Notes under the pieces: generated by a model
Told to the model about the DNA's origin: nothing
What the model saw: the letters and a program-made list of their open reading frames with translations, nothing else
The model's database searches: none
IMG/VR virus record: IMGVR_UViG_3300025582_000002
Location: 1-39,543 of that record
Reading direction: 5' to 3' (one strand)
Source of the DNA: a virus
DNA: 39,543 nucleotides
Part shown: positions 1 through 7,580 of the stretch, one piece after another
Layout: every line of letters begins with the position of its first letter
Numbering within the stretch: the stretch's first letter is position 1
Made by a program: the position numbers and the translations under genes

Positions 1-1
1 T

Positions 2-103
2 TGCCCGCGCTATGATCCCGGTCAGTTTTTGATCGCCGGCCGGGTCGGTCCATGAAATATCTAAGTAATTTCTTACCGGTTCTAATAATTCACCCGGTAA
101 CAT
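2..103 (-). CDS. Head-tail connector protein, gp6-like (N-terminal part, cut by window edge)
   Basis: The frame opens at an ATG (101-103) behind AAGTAGGTGG and runs off the left edge after 34 codons. The peptide begins MLPGELLEPVRNYLDISW and continues with a D-P-A-G-D pattern, which is typical of small gp6-like head-tail connectors: short alpha-helical proteins that form a ring between portal and head-closure protein. It follows the major capsid gene, the normal place for a connector. The missing C-terminus is probably the fragment at 39502-39543. Function rests on N-terminal pattern and gene order, not on the full domain. Confidence 0.7.
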   Translation of the reverse strand, partial: MLPGELLEPVRNYLDISWTDPAGDQKLTGIIARA

Positions 104-197
104 TTAACCACCTACTTTTTAGGTTTCTTGATTTCTCCACAAAAAACAACCAGAAGCGGCATCTTATTAACCGCTCCTAGTTATTATCTTTTAGGGC

Positions 198-1679
198 TTA
201 GGACTTAGTAACCTCAACGGTATAGGTTTCTGTCTCAATTCCGCTTGTAACGGTTACTTCGACAGTGTTCGCTCCTGTTAACCATGTTGCCGCTGCGCCG
301 TTAGCATGAGTTACGGCGTTCAACGTAATTGCAATTACTGCCTCTCCGTCCATTGCAACCGCCGTAATTGTATTAGTTGCGTTAACCGTTGCTAAGGTAT
401 AGCTGAATGTGGACTTGTTAAAGACTGGTGTAAGGCTCAGTGCCCCAAATACCAAGCTCGCTAACCTTGCATCAGCTAGTTCTAGAATTGGAATTGGCGA
501 ATCAGATGTATTAGTAACGAATACTTCTCTGATCGCAGGTTTCAGCCCTGAAATGTCGGCATAAACGAACGCTGTATTATCGAGCGGCATACCATAACCA
601 TACAATTTAATGAGATAAACCCTTTCATCTTCTAGAAATTTATACTCATCTGAAAACTCAATCTTGCCACTTTTGGCAGTACCGACGCCCATAAAGTAAC
701 GATTGGCCAGTCCAAATATAGCTTTGCCAGCTGGAACCTCGGTTGACTGGATAACCCTAGTTGGAAATGGGAACACATTGTTAACATACGTGCCGTCGGC
801 ACTCCTTATAGTCGTCGCTGGCATTACCTTTGTCAGATAATCCGCAGGATTAACGATCAAAACAACTCCGTTTACTACCCGTGGATTGCCCTTTGAATCC
901 ACAGCCATCCCGCCGATTAAAGCGCCGTAGGAAATAGGATCCAGCGACACAACTGGTACTGTATCTTTTAAAGGATACACCCCACCAGTAACGACAACGC
1001 CTTCTTGGACTTGACGGTTCATGCCGATTGGCATATTCAGTCCAGTACCGTTAATGATGGCCGCTTCAAGGCCAAAGGCCATCGCTTCGGCTAAAATGGT
1101 TCTAACATATCTGTCTAACCAAGCGGGACCTAAATCCAACATTGATTTTGCAACTGGCAGGAACGCAGATAGTTTCATCAGGGTCAAAGGAATCTTTTTG
1201 AATCCGCTGGTGAGCTCTGCTACGATTGCAGCGGTTAAAACTCCCCAAGTAGCGAGCTGTTTGGTGTTCGTGTTAACAATAAATTCGATCAGTCCGGAGG
1301 TGTTTTGGAAATTGATCACGTCCAAAAGTGGGTGAGTGGCGACAAGTTCATCGAACACCGCGTCAATCGTGGTGATCGGGAGTACAACGGTGAGGTCAGC
1401 GAGTGCCTGCCTTGGGCTGTTGGAGCGCATTGCCTCGATAACGCCCTGGTAGTATTTATTTTCCTCGGAAGTGAGTTGGCGTACGCCCCTGGACGCGAGG
1501 ACTGTGGAATCTGCTGTTTGAGCCATCAAGTGCGCTTCGGCCATCACGGACTCTTGAATGTTTTCCGAAAACTCTGTGAAGGCTTGTGCAAATCCCTCTT
1601 CACTGCCGTCCTTGATCGCTTGGTTCAGTTTTTGCATGATTGCGGTTTTTTCGGCCTGTAAAGTGTCAGCGTTTTTCAT
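198..1679 (-). CDS. Major capsid protein, HK97 fold, with C-terminal cadherin-like domain
   Basis: A 493-residue protein with an HK97-type capsid body over about residues 1-400: a charged helical N-terminal delta-like region, then a long central domain with sequence such as ITTIDAVFDEL, and AMAFGLEAAIINGTG in the middle. It follows the ClpP-like protease gene and precedes the connector, the standard capsid position. RBS is AAAGGGAGAG. The last 85 or so residues (about 405-493) form a separate beta-rich unit with the pattern LSLTPVFNKSTFSYT...ITAVAMD...W.TG.NTVEVTVTSG...YTVEVTKS, which matches cadherin-like beta-sandwich (PF12733-type) domains. By inference it projects from the capsid surface as a built-in decoration domain. 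Confidence 0.93.
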   Translation of the reverse strand: MKNADTLQAEKTAIMQKLNQAIKDGSEEGFAQAFTEFSENIQESVMAEAHLMAQTADSTVLASRGVRQLTSEENKYYQGVIEAMRSNSPRQALADLTVVLPITTIDAVFDELVATHPLLDVINFQNTSGLIEFIVNTNTKQLATWGVLTAAIVAELTSGFKKIPLTLMKLSAFLPVAKSMLDLGPAWLDRYVRTILAEAMAFGLEAAIINGTGLNMPIGMNRQVQEGVVVTGGVYPLKDTVPVVSLDPISYGALIGGMAVDSKGNPRVVNGVVLIVNPADYLTKVMPATTIRSADGTYVNNVFPFPTRVIQSTEVPAGKAIFGLANRYFMGVGTAKSGKIEFSDEYKFLEDERVYLIKLYGYGMPLDNTAFVYADISGLKPAIREVFVTNTSDSPIPILELADARLASLVFGALSLTPVFNKSTFSYTLATVNATNTITAVAMDGEAVIAITLNAVTHANGAAATWLTGANTVEVTVTSGIETETYTVEVTKS

Positions 1680-1696
1680 GTGTTTCTCTCCCTTTT

Positions 1697-2431
1697 TTAG
1701 CGCATTAGCGCATTAATAAATTTTAATGTTTTGTTCTCTTGGGGTGCTGGTTCGGGTGTTGGTTCTGGAATAGGTTCCGGTGTTGGCTCAGGATCGGGGG
1801 TAGGCTCAGTAATTGGTTTTGCAATCGCTTGTTGCGCGACTAGCATCTCGAATAACGTTTTCTTCACGCTTTGGCTTGCGTTTTTATTTGACGCCTCCCC
1901 AACGATTGACGTTGCAAATCCCATTTCGAGCGCATCTTTCGGAAGTAACCATTTTTCGGCATCAAGCATAGCCCTTAGCGATTCCTCCGTGACGTTGACA
2001 TGCTCCATAAATATTGCAATCGAAGCAGCGGTTATCGTTTCTAGATCGTCTGCCTCTTTTCTGAACTGATTGGCATTACCCGCCGCCATTGTCCATGCGT
2101 TATGGATAAACAGCAATGAAGCGTTAGACATAATCCTTTCATCACCCGCCATAAAAATAACGGCCGCAATTGAAGCGGCAAAGCCATCATCATGGGTAAT
2201 GACTTTCGCCTTATGCCTTACAAGCGAGTTATGGATTGCTAACCCCTCAGCAACTTCACCGCCGTAAGAATTGATATAGACATTAATTGTCTCAACGTCT
2301 AAATCTCTCAGTTCTTTCGATAGGCTGTAGCTGGACACGTCGCTTTCAAGGTATTCATACGAAGTAATATCGCCATAGATATAGACATCTGCCTCGTTAT
2401 TTTGCTTTACTAATGAATAATATTTCTTCAT
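1697..2431 (-). CDS. Prohead protease, ClpP-like serine protease
   Basis: A ClpP/S14-type protease that would cut scaffold or delta domains during capsid maturation. The chosen start (MKKYYSLV) follows GAAAGGGGC; the frame is open further upstream to 2521 but without a good start. With this start there are 244 residues. The glycine-rich NSYGGEV at 54-60 is the usual ClpP oxyanion region, the nucleophile is Ser87 in GFAASIAA and the likely base is His110 in LLFIHNAW. Residues about 205-235 are a run of Pro-Glu/Pro-Asp-Pro repeats, a flexible linker or scaffold-like tail. It lies between the portal/zinc-ribbon pair and the capsid gene. Confidence 0.93.
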   Translation of the reverse strand: MKKYYSLVKQNNEADVYIYGDITSYEYLESDVSSYSLSKELRDLDVETINVYINSYGGEVAEGLAIHNSLVRHKAKVITHDDGFAASIAAVIFMAGDERIMSNASLLFIHNAWTMAAGNANQFRKEADDLETITAASIAIFMEHVNVTEESLRAMLDAEKWLLPKDALEMGFATSIVGEASNKNASQSVKKTLFEMLVAQQAIAKPITEPTPDPEPTPEPIPEPTPEPAPQENKTLKFINALMR

Positions 2432-2513
2432 AATTTTAGCCCCTTTCAACATTAGAAAAACACTCCATAAATGAAGCGCCAAATTGATAGCTTTTTCAAT
2501 TTTAATAAAGGAT

Positions 2514-2882
2514 CTATACAAGTTTAATTTTGCGGTCTTTCTGGCGAGGGGTTACTAACTGTATCAACTTCAAAAGTCCCACTTCGTCAACAAGGACTGC
2601 CTCTGTTTCCTTATCGAACGTCATGATGCTATCGAAGTTTGGTCTTGCATCTCCCCAACTAAGACCCCTTACTAATCGCATGGCAATATTCAGTTTGTCG
2701 CAATCAGAGCAGAGCATTGTGCCAAACTTCAACTCTTCGCCAAACCATCTTTCCCTTTTCAGCGGTCCGCCACCGCATTTGTCGCACCTGTCGCCATCGA
2801 TTTTAGAGTACCCTATTTGTTCATGCCCGCAATTTAGACAGGAAACAATCATTCTCCTACCTCTAAACTTTACATCAATCAT
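2514..2882 (-). CDS. Small zinc-ribbon protein of the packaging module
   Basis: A 122-residue protein with CLNCGH near residue 15 and CDKCGG near 34, plus a third CSDC pair near 58: enough cysteines for one or two zinc ribbons. The start ATG overlaps the portal stop in an ATGA, so the two are probably translationally coupled. An inner start (MIVSCLNCGHE) is possible. I do not recognise a named family. Small zinc-binding proteins between portal and protease genes are seen in related phages, but their role is not known to me. Confidence 0.75.
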   Translation of the reverse strand: MIDVKFRGRRMIVSCLNCGHEQIGYSKIDGDRCDKCGGGPLKRERWFGEELKFGTMLCSDCDKLNIAMRLVRGLSWGDARPNFDSIMTFDKETEAVLVDEVGLLKLIQLVTPRQKDRKIKLV

Positions 2883-4042
2883 GGCGTTACCCCCGAATTC
2901 AAAGCGTTCAAAACATCATCAATAGAACTGTAATTCTTTGTCAGGAAATGTTGCCATGCCCATGGCTCGTCAATGATCTCTTCTCCTACAAGTTTTCTAA
3001 TATCGTTTATGCAGAAAGCTCCACTAGCAATTAATTTGTCAATGGCAACGGAAACACTCAGGAGGTCAACGTGCAGAATTGACTTGGTGTCGATCTTGAG
3101 ATAATTCCCCTTAGAGAACTCTTTAAACCCATACCTCTTTCTGTTGATCTCCTCAGCGATGTTATCAACCAAAGGATCGACGCAGAATGTCAGGTAACTA
3201 ATTAGCGCGTCCCCAATTCCCGCAATGTCCCCCTTAGCCAAGGCAGGAGGAATGCCAACGCTCTTCGCCGTGAAGTCGCTAATGTCATCCATCATTGAAC
3301 GAATATCGCGGGTTCCTTCGTTGCTGTACGTCTTGCTCCCGGTATCGGTATAGGTGTAACCGTCCGGAAGTGGTAATACTGCGTTTTCTGCAGTAAAGAA
3401 CTTTTTGAACCGATTATTCATTAAATCGTCAAAGGCTGCTTTTGCCGCTTCGTTGCCTTGTGCGAGTGTTTTGTAGTTCAATATCCCGCGACTCCCGCGA
3501 GACTTCTGATAGGCCGTCATGCCGTATGTGATTAGTTTTCCATAGCTTTCATAAATAGCATTGGTTACTTTTCGCATATCCTTCTCGCCAAGTTTAAAGT
3601 ACATTACGTCTGACATTCTGTACTTTGTGGCGAAAGTGTAATTGCCAACGGTCACACCCTCAAAAATGTTATCGACTAAGGCGTATTCTGTTTGCTGGAA
3701 ACTATCGGCCACAAGCAATTGACCGTTCTCTTCGATCACTAAGCACTCGTTGAATCGGTAAAGTTGAGATATGAGTTTGTGCATGAATGCTGAAGAATTT
3801 TGGTTCTTGTTTGGCGAGACATTCCATTTGTAATACTCTGGACCCTTGATTTCCTTACCTCCGACGAAGGTTTTAAGTTCGCACTTGCTGACGCTGTTGG
3901 CTATCATATTGATACAGGACCAGAACGCAAGCTCTCGGATGTTGATCTCAGCAACTAGGGCATAGAATTCTTCGTCTGTTACTTCTGCCGATGTTACGAT
4001 TCCACCAGTAAAAAAGTCTCTAATGTACGTCAGTAATCCTAT
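2879..4042 (-). CDS. Portal protein, HK97 family (apparent AUA start)
   Basis: Forms the dodecameric portal ring through which DNA is packaged. The body matches HK97-type portals: a helical N-terminal part, AFWSCINMIANSVSKCELK near residue 40, and IPPALAKGD followed by SYLTFCVDPLVDNIAEEIN in the C-terminal half. The likely N-terminus is IGLLTYIRDFF, the usual MGL-type portal start, but its first codon is ATA (4040-4042). It is preceded by AGAGGGGGTGA, a near-perfect ribosome site with 8 nt spacing. An in-frame GTG (4049-4051) lies directly against that ribosome site and is badly spaced, and the far-upstream ATG at 4087 lies inside the terminase gene. Product is sure, start codon is not. Confidence 0.93.
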   Translation of the reverse strand: MGLLTYIRDFFTGGIVTSAEVTDEEFYALVAEINIRELAFWSCINMIANSVSKCELKTFVGGKEIKGPEYYKWNVSPNKNQNSSAFMHKLISQLYRFNECLVIEENGQLLVADSFQQTEYALVDNIFEGVTVGNYTFATKYRMSDVMYFKLGEKDMRKVTNAIYESYGKLITYGMTAYQKSRGSRGILNYKTLAQGNEAAKAAFDDLMNNRFKKFFTAENAVLPLPDGYTYTDTGSKTYSNEGTRDIRSMMDDISDFTAKSVGIPPALAKGDIAGIGDALISYLTFCVDPLVDNIAEEINRKRYGFKEFSKGNYLKIDTKSILHVDLLSVSVAIDKLIASGAFCINDIRKLVGEEIIDEPWAWQHFLTKNYSSIDDVLNALNSGVTP

Positions 4043-4058
4043 TTCGTTCACCCCCTCT

Positions 4059-5735
4059 CTAATACGAATAAACCGGAAGATCGGCAATTACTTCTTCGCC
4101 ATCGCCCATGCGTTCCTCAATGACAACGCTCGCGACTAATGCTAAAAATGGATCTGTTTTTCTTGACTTGCTTTCTATTTTTCCATAGTAGAAATTACCT
4201 GTATCAGTACCCTCTCTTTTTCCCGCTCTAATCAATTTTGTATTATTACAAGCCCACCTGAGCGGAGGATTATTCCCCCAAACAAAAAGTTGATTCGTGA
4301 AGTAACTCCCGATCACAGGAACAATTTTCATAATGTCGGATGGTCTAACGAGATAGACGTTTTTATTTTCCTTTGCGTCGAACCCTATCCTTCTGAGTGA
4401 TGCCGATACTAATGAGTACCTGTAATTATCTAACGCCAATCCAATAATATTGTATTTAGATCCCATCTCTTGAATATAATCGGTCAATAAATCAGGATTA
4501 ATCTCTTTATCGTCAACAAGCGTAAAATGTCCCTCATCTGCCCAAAGCTGCCAAGGTATCTGTAACCGCCTTAGATCGTCTGATTGTAAACACAACCAAT
4601 CATGGGATATATCGTAACATTTACCATCCCTTTTAAAGTGAAAGTTCACACTCGCTAGGTCGTTGATCGACGCATAATCCAATCCTACTGTGCAATCCCA
4701 GCCTTCCATGTCAGGAAGTTCTTTATTAGTTGACTCAATGTTTTCCCACTCGGTAACTATTAAATCCTTGTTTCCCTTGGGCCAGTTCATTCGCTTTGTA
4801 TAAAACTCCTGCTCAATATGCGGTTCGTACTTCAATTGGACAAATTCTTTATTCATTTCCTTTTGGAGTTCAGCGAAAAACCTAAGAGAAGGGTTTGCTT
4901 TATGCCACATGTCGGGTTCTAGGGCTTCCTTCTCTTCGTCTATCTTGTAGATTAGGGGTAATAGCCCCAACTCGGTTATCGTTCCGTTTAGAACATCCTT
5001 AGAGAGTGCTAGCTTATCATCAATTACTCCCTGTCTTATGTGTCCTTGAGTCGTGATATAGAACGTCCTTGAGTGCTTTTTCTTACCGAAACCGGAAGTG
5101 AATACACTAATCATCTTGTAATTTTCATATTCATGGATCTCATCGAAAATCAAACAAGCTGTTCTCTTACCGTCTTTTGTCCTGGCGTTCGACGTGTTGA
5201 ACTTGATATAGGAATTTGTCTTAAGATTGACTATCTTTTCCTTTGATTTATAAAAGAACTTCTTCGACTTCTCCCAGGTTCGATCAAGCATTTCGTAAAC
5301 ATCCCCAAATGATGTTCCAGCTTGGTCTTCGCTATTGGCTATTATGTCAACGTTGTACGCCTTAACGCCGTGGTAGTGAGTCGTTAGATACCACGCCACC
5401 GGGGATATGAAACCATTCTTTCCGTTTCCTCTGCCCATTACAATTAGGAATTCGTCGAAGACAACCGTGTCGTTCGATTTATAAAAGCAATGGATCAAGG
5501 CAAAAATAAAGAGCTCCCAGTCAAGTATTTTGAATTCAAAATACCTTTCCATGAGCTCCACGCCTTTTTCAATTGCAGCACTATCAATAAATACGTTTGG
5601 ATCGTTTAGTTTCGTTTCAATGTAATCCATGGCCTGTTTGATTTCTTCGGATGATGGTATTACCTGGTTACGGACATCATCCATGTATGAGTCAATGTGT
5701 GGATGGTATTTACATTTCGCCATCATCTTTATCAT
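4059..5735 (-). CDS. terL: Terminase large subunit
   Basis: The ATPase-nuclease motor that packages and cuts phage DNA, of the Terminase_1 group found in HK97-like phages. Visible signs are the P-loop GRGNGKN (residues 101-107), the Walker B stretch LIFDEIHE (195-202) and a C-terminal RNase H-like nuclease with its first acidic residue in GLDYA (D353) and later aspartates near LALDNYR and KTDPFLAL. It overlaps the small terminase gene by 26 bp. Several in-frame ATGs cluster at the start (5735, 5726, 5723), so the exact first residue is uncertain. The length of 558 residues is normal for the family. Confidence 0.96.
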   Translation of the reverse strand: MIKMMAKCKYHPHIDSYMDDVRNQVIPSSEEIKQAMDYIETKLNDPNVFIDSAAIEKGVELMERYFEFKILDWELFIFALIHCFYKSNDTVVFDEFLIVMGRGNGKNGFISPVAWYLTTHYHGVKAYNVDIIANSEDQAGTSFGDVYEMLDRTWEKSKKFFYKSKEKIVNLKTNSYIKFNTSNARTKDGKRTACLIFDEIHEYENYKMISVFTSGFGKKKHSRTFYITTQGHIRQGVIDDKLALSKDVLNGTITELGLLPLIYKIDEEKEALEPDMWHKANPSLRFFAELQKEMNKEFVQLKYEPHIEQEFYTKRMNWPKGNKDLIVTEWENIESTNKELPDMEGWDCTVGLDYASINDLASVNFHFKRDGKCYDISHDWLCLQSDDLRRLQIPWQLWADEGHFTLVDDKEINPDLLTDYIQEMGSKYNIIGLALDNYRYSLVSASLRRIGFDAKENKNVYLVRPSDIMKIVPVIGSYFTNQLFVWGNNPPLRWACNNTKLIRAGKREGTDTGNFYYGKIESKSRKTDPFLALVASVVIEERMGDGEEVIADLPVYSY

Positions 5736-6024
5736 CTGCCGGTGTGCTTGTCGCTCTTAATCCAAGCTCATTTAGAATCTTTAGCATCTGCCCGTTCGTC
5801 TTGTTGAGTTCTGAAATAGAGTCATTCTTTTTATACCCTGATTGACTTGCCCCATTTTGATACATTACGGACACGCCGCGCTCGTTTATGTCCTCGATTA
5901 GCTTATTTTTGATGGCCCAAAGACACATATAGTCGTTTACCATATCCAAGTAATGATTACCGTGGACCCCGTTTTTTTCAAGTTGATTTACTAGATCCTT
6001 TTTAATATCCGATTCTTGCGTCAT
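5710..6024 (-). CDS. terS: Terminase small subunit, P27 family
   Basis: A 104-residue DNA-recognition subunit of the terminase. The central part DYMCLWAIKNKLIEDI followed by a short beta region and the conserved S.SELNKTNGQMLKILNELGL pattern is typical of the P27 (Terminase_4) family. It has a good ribosome site (AAGGGGGTG) and directly precedes terL, overlapping it. The DNA it recognises (cos or pac) is probably close upstream; see the inverted repeat at 6101-6145. Confidence 0.88.
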   Translation of the reverse strand: MTQESDIKKDLVNQLEKNGVHGNHYLDMVNDYMCLWAIKNKLIEDINERGVSVMYQNGASQSGYKKNDSISELNKTNGQMLKILNELGLRATSTPADDKDDGEM

Positions 6025-6100
6025 GGTCTACACCCCCTTATGTGATATTTTGGTAATTTATCGAAAGTACGGAACCCAGCTGAGAGACGCCGCCGCTCAT

Positions 6101-6145
6101 TAATATTGGTATTTATTGGATGGGGGCATCATATAACCAATATTA
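6101..6145. repeat. 10-bp inverted repeat upstream of terS
   Basis: TAATATTGGT at 6101-6110 and its perfect complement ACCAATATTA at 6136-6145 flank a 25-bp centre containing a G-run. The site lies in the 122-bp gap between a small gene and terS and about 1 kb from the HNH gene, where a cos or terminase-binding site is usually found. It has no T-run, so a terminator is less likely. The role is inferred. Confidence 0.5.
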
Positions 6146-6146
6146 T

Positions 6147-6320
6147 TTACTTTTGCAATTCTTTGAGTTCCATCGTCTTTAACATAAATCGTCCTAAGAT
6201 AGATTCAGTTTCTTTCGTGACATCTTCTCCTACATCTTCCCTTGCCTTTAATGCAATGAACTCATCTATTATGTCTGCTGTTTGTCTAAATACATCACGC
6301 ATCTTTATCATGTCTTCCAT
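6147..6320 (-). CDS. Small hypothetical protein, 57 residues
   Basis: Starts MEDMIKMRDVFRQTADII behind AGGTGGTAAGTC, a good ribosome site, four bases after the stop of the upstream gene. The peptide is highly charged and predicted helical throughout, with no cysteines or membrane segment. Position (between HNH/6324 gene and terS) suggests a packaging-module accessory protein, but I do not recognise the family. Confidence 0.75.
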   Translation of the reverse strand: MEDMIKMRDVFRQTADIIDEFIALKAREDVGEDVTKETESILGRFMLKTMELKELQK

Positions 6321-6323
6321 GAC

Positions 6324-6803
6324 TTACCACCTCTCAAACAAGCTACTAACTCCGACGATTCTAACTTCAAATGGATAGAAGTAATCCAATATATCTTGAA
6401 CAGATACCCCTTCATCCTTTAAGACGATATGGCTTTTCCCTTTGGTATATCCGCGCAAAGTCTTCTCTTTAGCATATCCACCCTTACATATTGGCAGGAC
6501 ATTTATTTCCTTTCCAAACTCTTCACGTGCCATATCCCTGTACATTCTCTCTAAGTTCTTGTGTGGAACAATAGGAAGATTGTATTCACATGCTAATTTA
6601 ATAAGCGAATATGTCTTGCCTATCTTTCTGTCAACGACACGCATAATCCGTACATCATCCCTGCCGTCCATTACGTCCTGCAAGTCAGCTTTGAGTGTCT
6701 TATATATACGGTCGCTTTCTTCCTTGAGTTTTTCTCCGTCTCTCATCGTTGCTAAGTTATGTAATGCTTCGATTGCATCGTTGGTCATATATGTTCTTTC
6801 CAT
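6324..6803 (-). CDS. Hypothetical protein near the terminase genes, 159 residues
   Basis: The chosen start (MERTYMTND) follows GAGAGGTGGTAGACG; a GTG four codons earlier is possible. The protein contains GKTYSLIKLACEYNLPIV, which resembles a weak P-loop or a DNA-binding helix, and an internal lysine/arginine-rich stretch (KEKTLRGYTKGKSHI). It lies between the HNH gene and terS. It could assist the terminase or be a small ATP-binding protein; I do not recognise it firmly. Confidence 0.7.
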   Translation of the reverse strand: MERTYMTNDAIEALHNLATMRDGEKLKEESDRIYKTLKADLQDVMDGRDDVRIMRVVDRKIGKTYSLIKLACEYNLPIVPHKNLERMYRDMAREEFGKEINVLPICKGGYAKEKTLRGYTKGKSHIVLKDEGVSVQDILDYFYPFEVRIVGVSSLFERW

Positions 6804-6808
6804 ATCGT

Positions 6809-7126
6809 CTACCACCTCTCAATAGTCAATGGTTCAACCTTCTCTTTCCGCACCCATTGGTGGATCAATTCGTGACAATTCTTACAAATTGAGACTAGGT
6901 TCCTCTTTGTAACTCCATCATCATCCTTGTAATACTTCTCAAGCGCTAACTCTGGATGTAACTTAAGATAGTTAACGTGGTGACAGGTGTTCGCCCTTGT
7001 GTAGTATCCCTTAGCCTTGCAATGCAAACATTCATACTTATCGTCCCTCAACACTGCCTTGCGTAACCTACGCCATTCCTTAGACTCATAGAACTTAGTG
7101 GCAAAGGCTTGTGTTACCTCATTCAC
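6809..7126 (-). CDS. HNH endonuclease next to the terminase
   Basis: A 105-residue HNH nuclease. The motif is complete: CLHC near residue 34, the CHHVNYLKLHPELAL core with the double histidine, then NLVSICKNCHELIH with the closing Cys-x-x-Cys and histidine. In many cos-type Bacillota and HK97-like phages, an HNH protein encoded just before terS works with the terminase at the cos site. Gene position here fits exactly. It overlaps the upstream gene by four bases. Confidence 0.92.
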   Translation of the reverse strand: MNEVTQAFATKFYESKEWRRLRKAVLRDDKYECLHCKAKGYYTRANTCHHVNYLKLHPELALEKYYKDDDGVTKRNLVSICKNCHELIHQWVRKEKVEPLTIERW

Positions 7127-7320
7127 CCTCGTCTCGTCTGCCTGATCCCGCCAGGCCCGCGTCTATACCCATCATGTGACATAAGTTGTTCGGTCTCATT
7201 TATTCTATTCATCAACAATACCTCATCGCTACATCGCGTCCATCCCCAATGGTGACAGTTAGGACAGTTCTCCTTTTCCTTTGGATCTATAGCGTTATAG
7301 TGCCAGCACTTTGGATCCAC
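7123..7320 (-). CDS. Small zinc-finger-like protein, 65 residues
   Basis: The true start is most likely the GTG at 7318-7320 behind ACAGGAGGGGATTGTA, because the frame upstream runs through two hairpin terminators. The peptide starts MDPKCWHYNAIDPKE and contains C-x2-C (ENCPNCHHWGW) with a histidine pair, enough for a small zinc knuckle. The C-terminus is rich in arginine and glycine and overlaps the HNH start. It may be a late-operon DNA- or RNA-binding protein; no family recognised. Confidence 0.65.
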   Translation of the reverse strand: MDPKCWHYNAIDPKEKENCPNCHHWGWTRCSDEVLLMNRINETEQLMSHDGYRRGPGGIRQTRRG

Positions 7321-7352
7321 TACAATCCCCTCCTGTATTTTGGCATAAGAAA

Positions 7353-7374
7353 AGACGCTCCTGTCGGAACGTCT
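7353..7374 (-). terminator. Hairpin element R3 (AGACG...CGTCT) before the 65-residue gene
   Basis: AGACG (7353-7357) pairs with CGTCT (7370-7374), with an inner TCC/GGA helix. On the minus strand it is followed by the T-rich TTTTCTTATGCC. It shares sequence and flank with hairpins at 7595-7620 and 26970-26993. It may be an intrinsic terminator or attenuator before the late genes. Confidence 0.6.
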
Positions 7375-7390
7375 GATTAGACATAATAAA

Positions 7391-7416
7391 GCCGGCCCCC
7401 GATCGGAGGGCCGGTT
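7391..7416 (-). terminator. GC-rich terminator-like hairpin downstream of the tRNA-like RNA
   Basis: GCCGGCCC (7391-7398) pairs with GGGCCGGT (7409-7416; one G-T pair at the base) around a short loop. On the minus strand it is followed by CTTTATTATG, a short T-rich tail. It would end the transcript that carries the tRNA-like RNA, or slow polymerase before the late genes. The 7321-7705 gap has no convincing gene otherwise. Confidence 0.65.
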
Positions 7417-7445
7417 TCTCCTTCTACACATGGTAGATGAGATAA

Positions 7446-7574
7446 TGATGTGGGTAAGGATTTGCGCCTTACATGTAAAGCCTTCAGTGTATGGAACAGC
7501 CTTACCATTAGTCTCGCTAACGAGGTCTCACCCCCGCCATACTTATGAGCGTCTACCTATTCCGCCACCACATC
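7446..7574 (-). ncRNA. tRNA-like structured RNA (Leu-type arms, no normal anticodon arm)
   Basis: The 5' end reads GATGTGGTGGCGGAATAGG followed by TAGACGC, which is a class II (Leu-type) tRNA start: 7-nt acceptor strand, TG, and a D arm GCG...CGC. The 3' end gives a T arm (GTAAGG, loop CGCAAAT, CCTTAC) and CCACATC plus A, which pairs perfectly with the 5' acceptor strand. In between, 70-odd bases replace the anticodon arm: GTATGG pairs with CCATAC around a 42-nt region with its own hairpin (CTCGTTAGCGAG). No standard 7-base anticodon loop is visible and CCA is not encoded. A sigma-A-like promoter lies 90 bp upstream. It could be a degenerate tRNA, a tRNA mimic or a regulatory RNA. Confidence 0.6.
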
Positions 7575-7580
7575 CTATAT

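Noticed and set aside
1021-1661. Plus-strand open frames over the capsid gene
   Set aside because: They lie opposite a clear HK97 capsid gene, have no ribosome sites and no protein-like family pattern. Similar opposite-strand frames over the tape measure, terminase and early genes were left out for the same reason.
7123-7431. Long 102-residue version of the zinc-finger gene
   Set aside because: The upstream part runs through two hairpins and has an arginine-rich nonsense-like sequence; the GTG at 7320 has a very good ribosome site.
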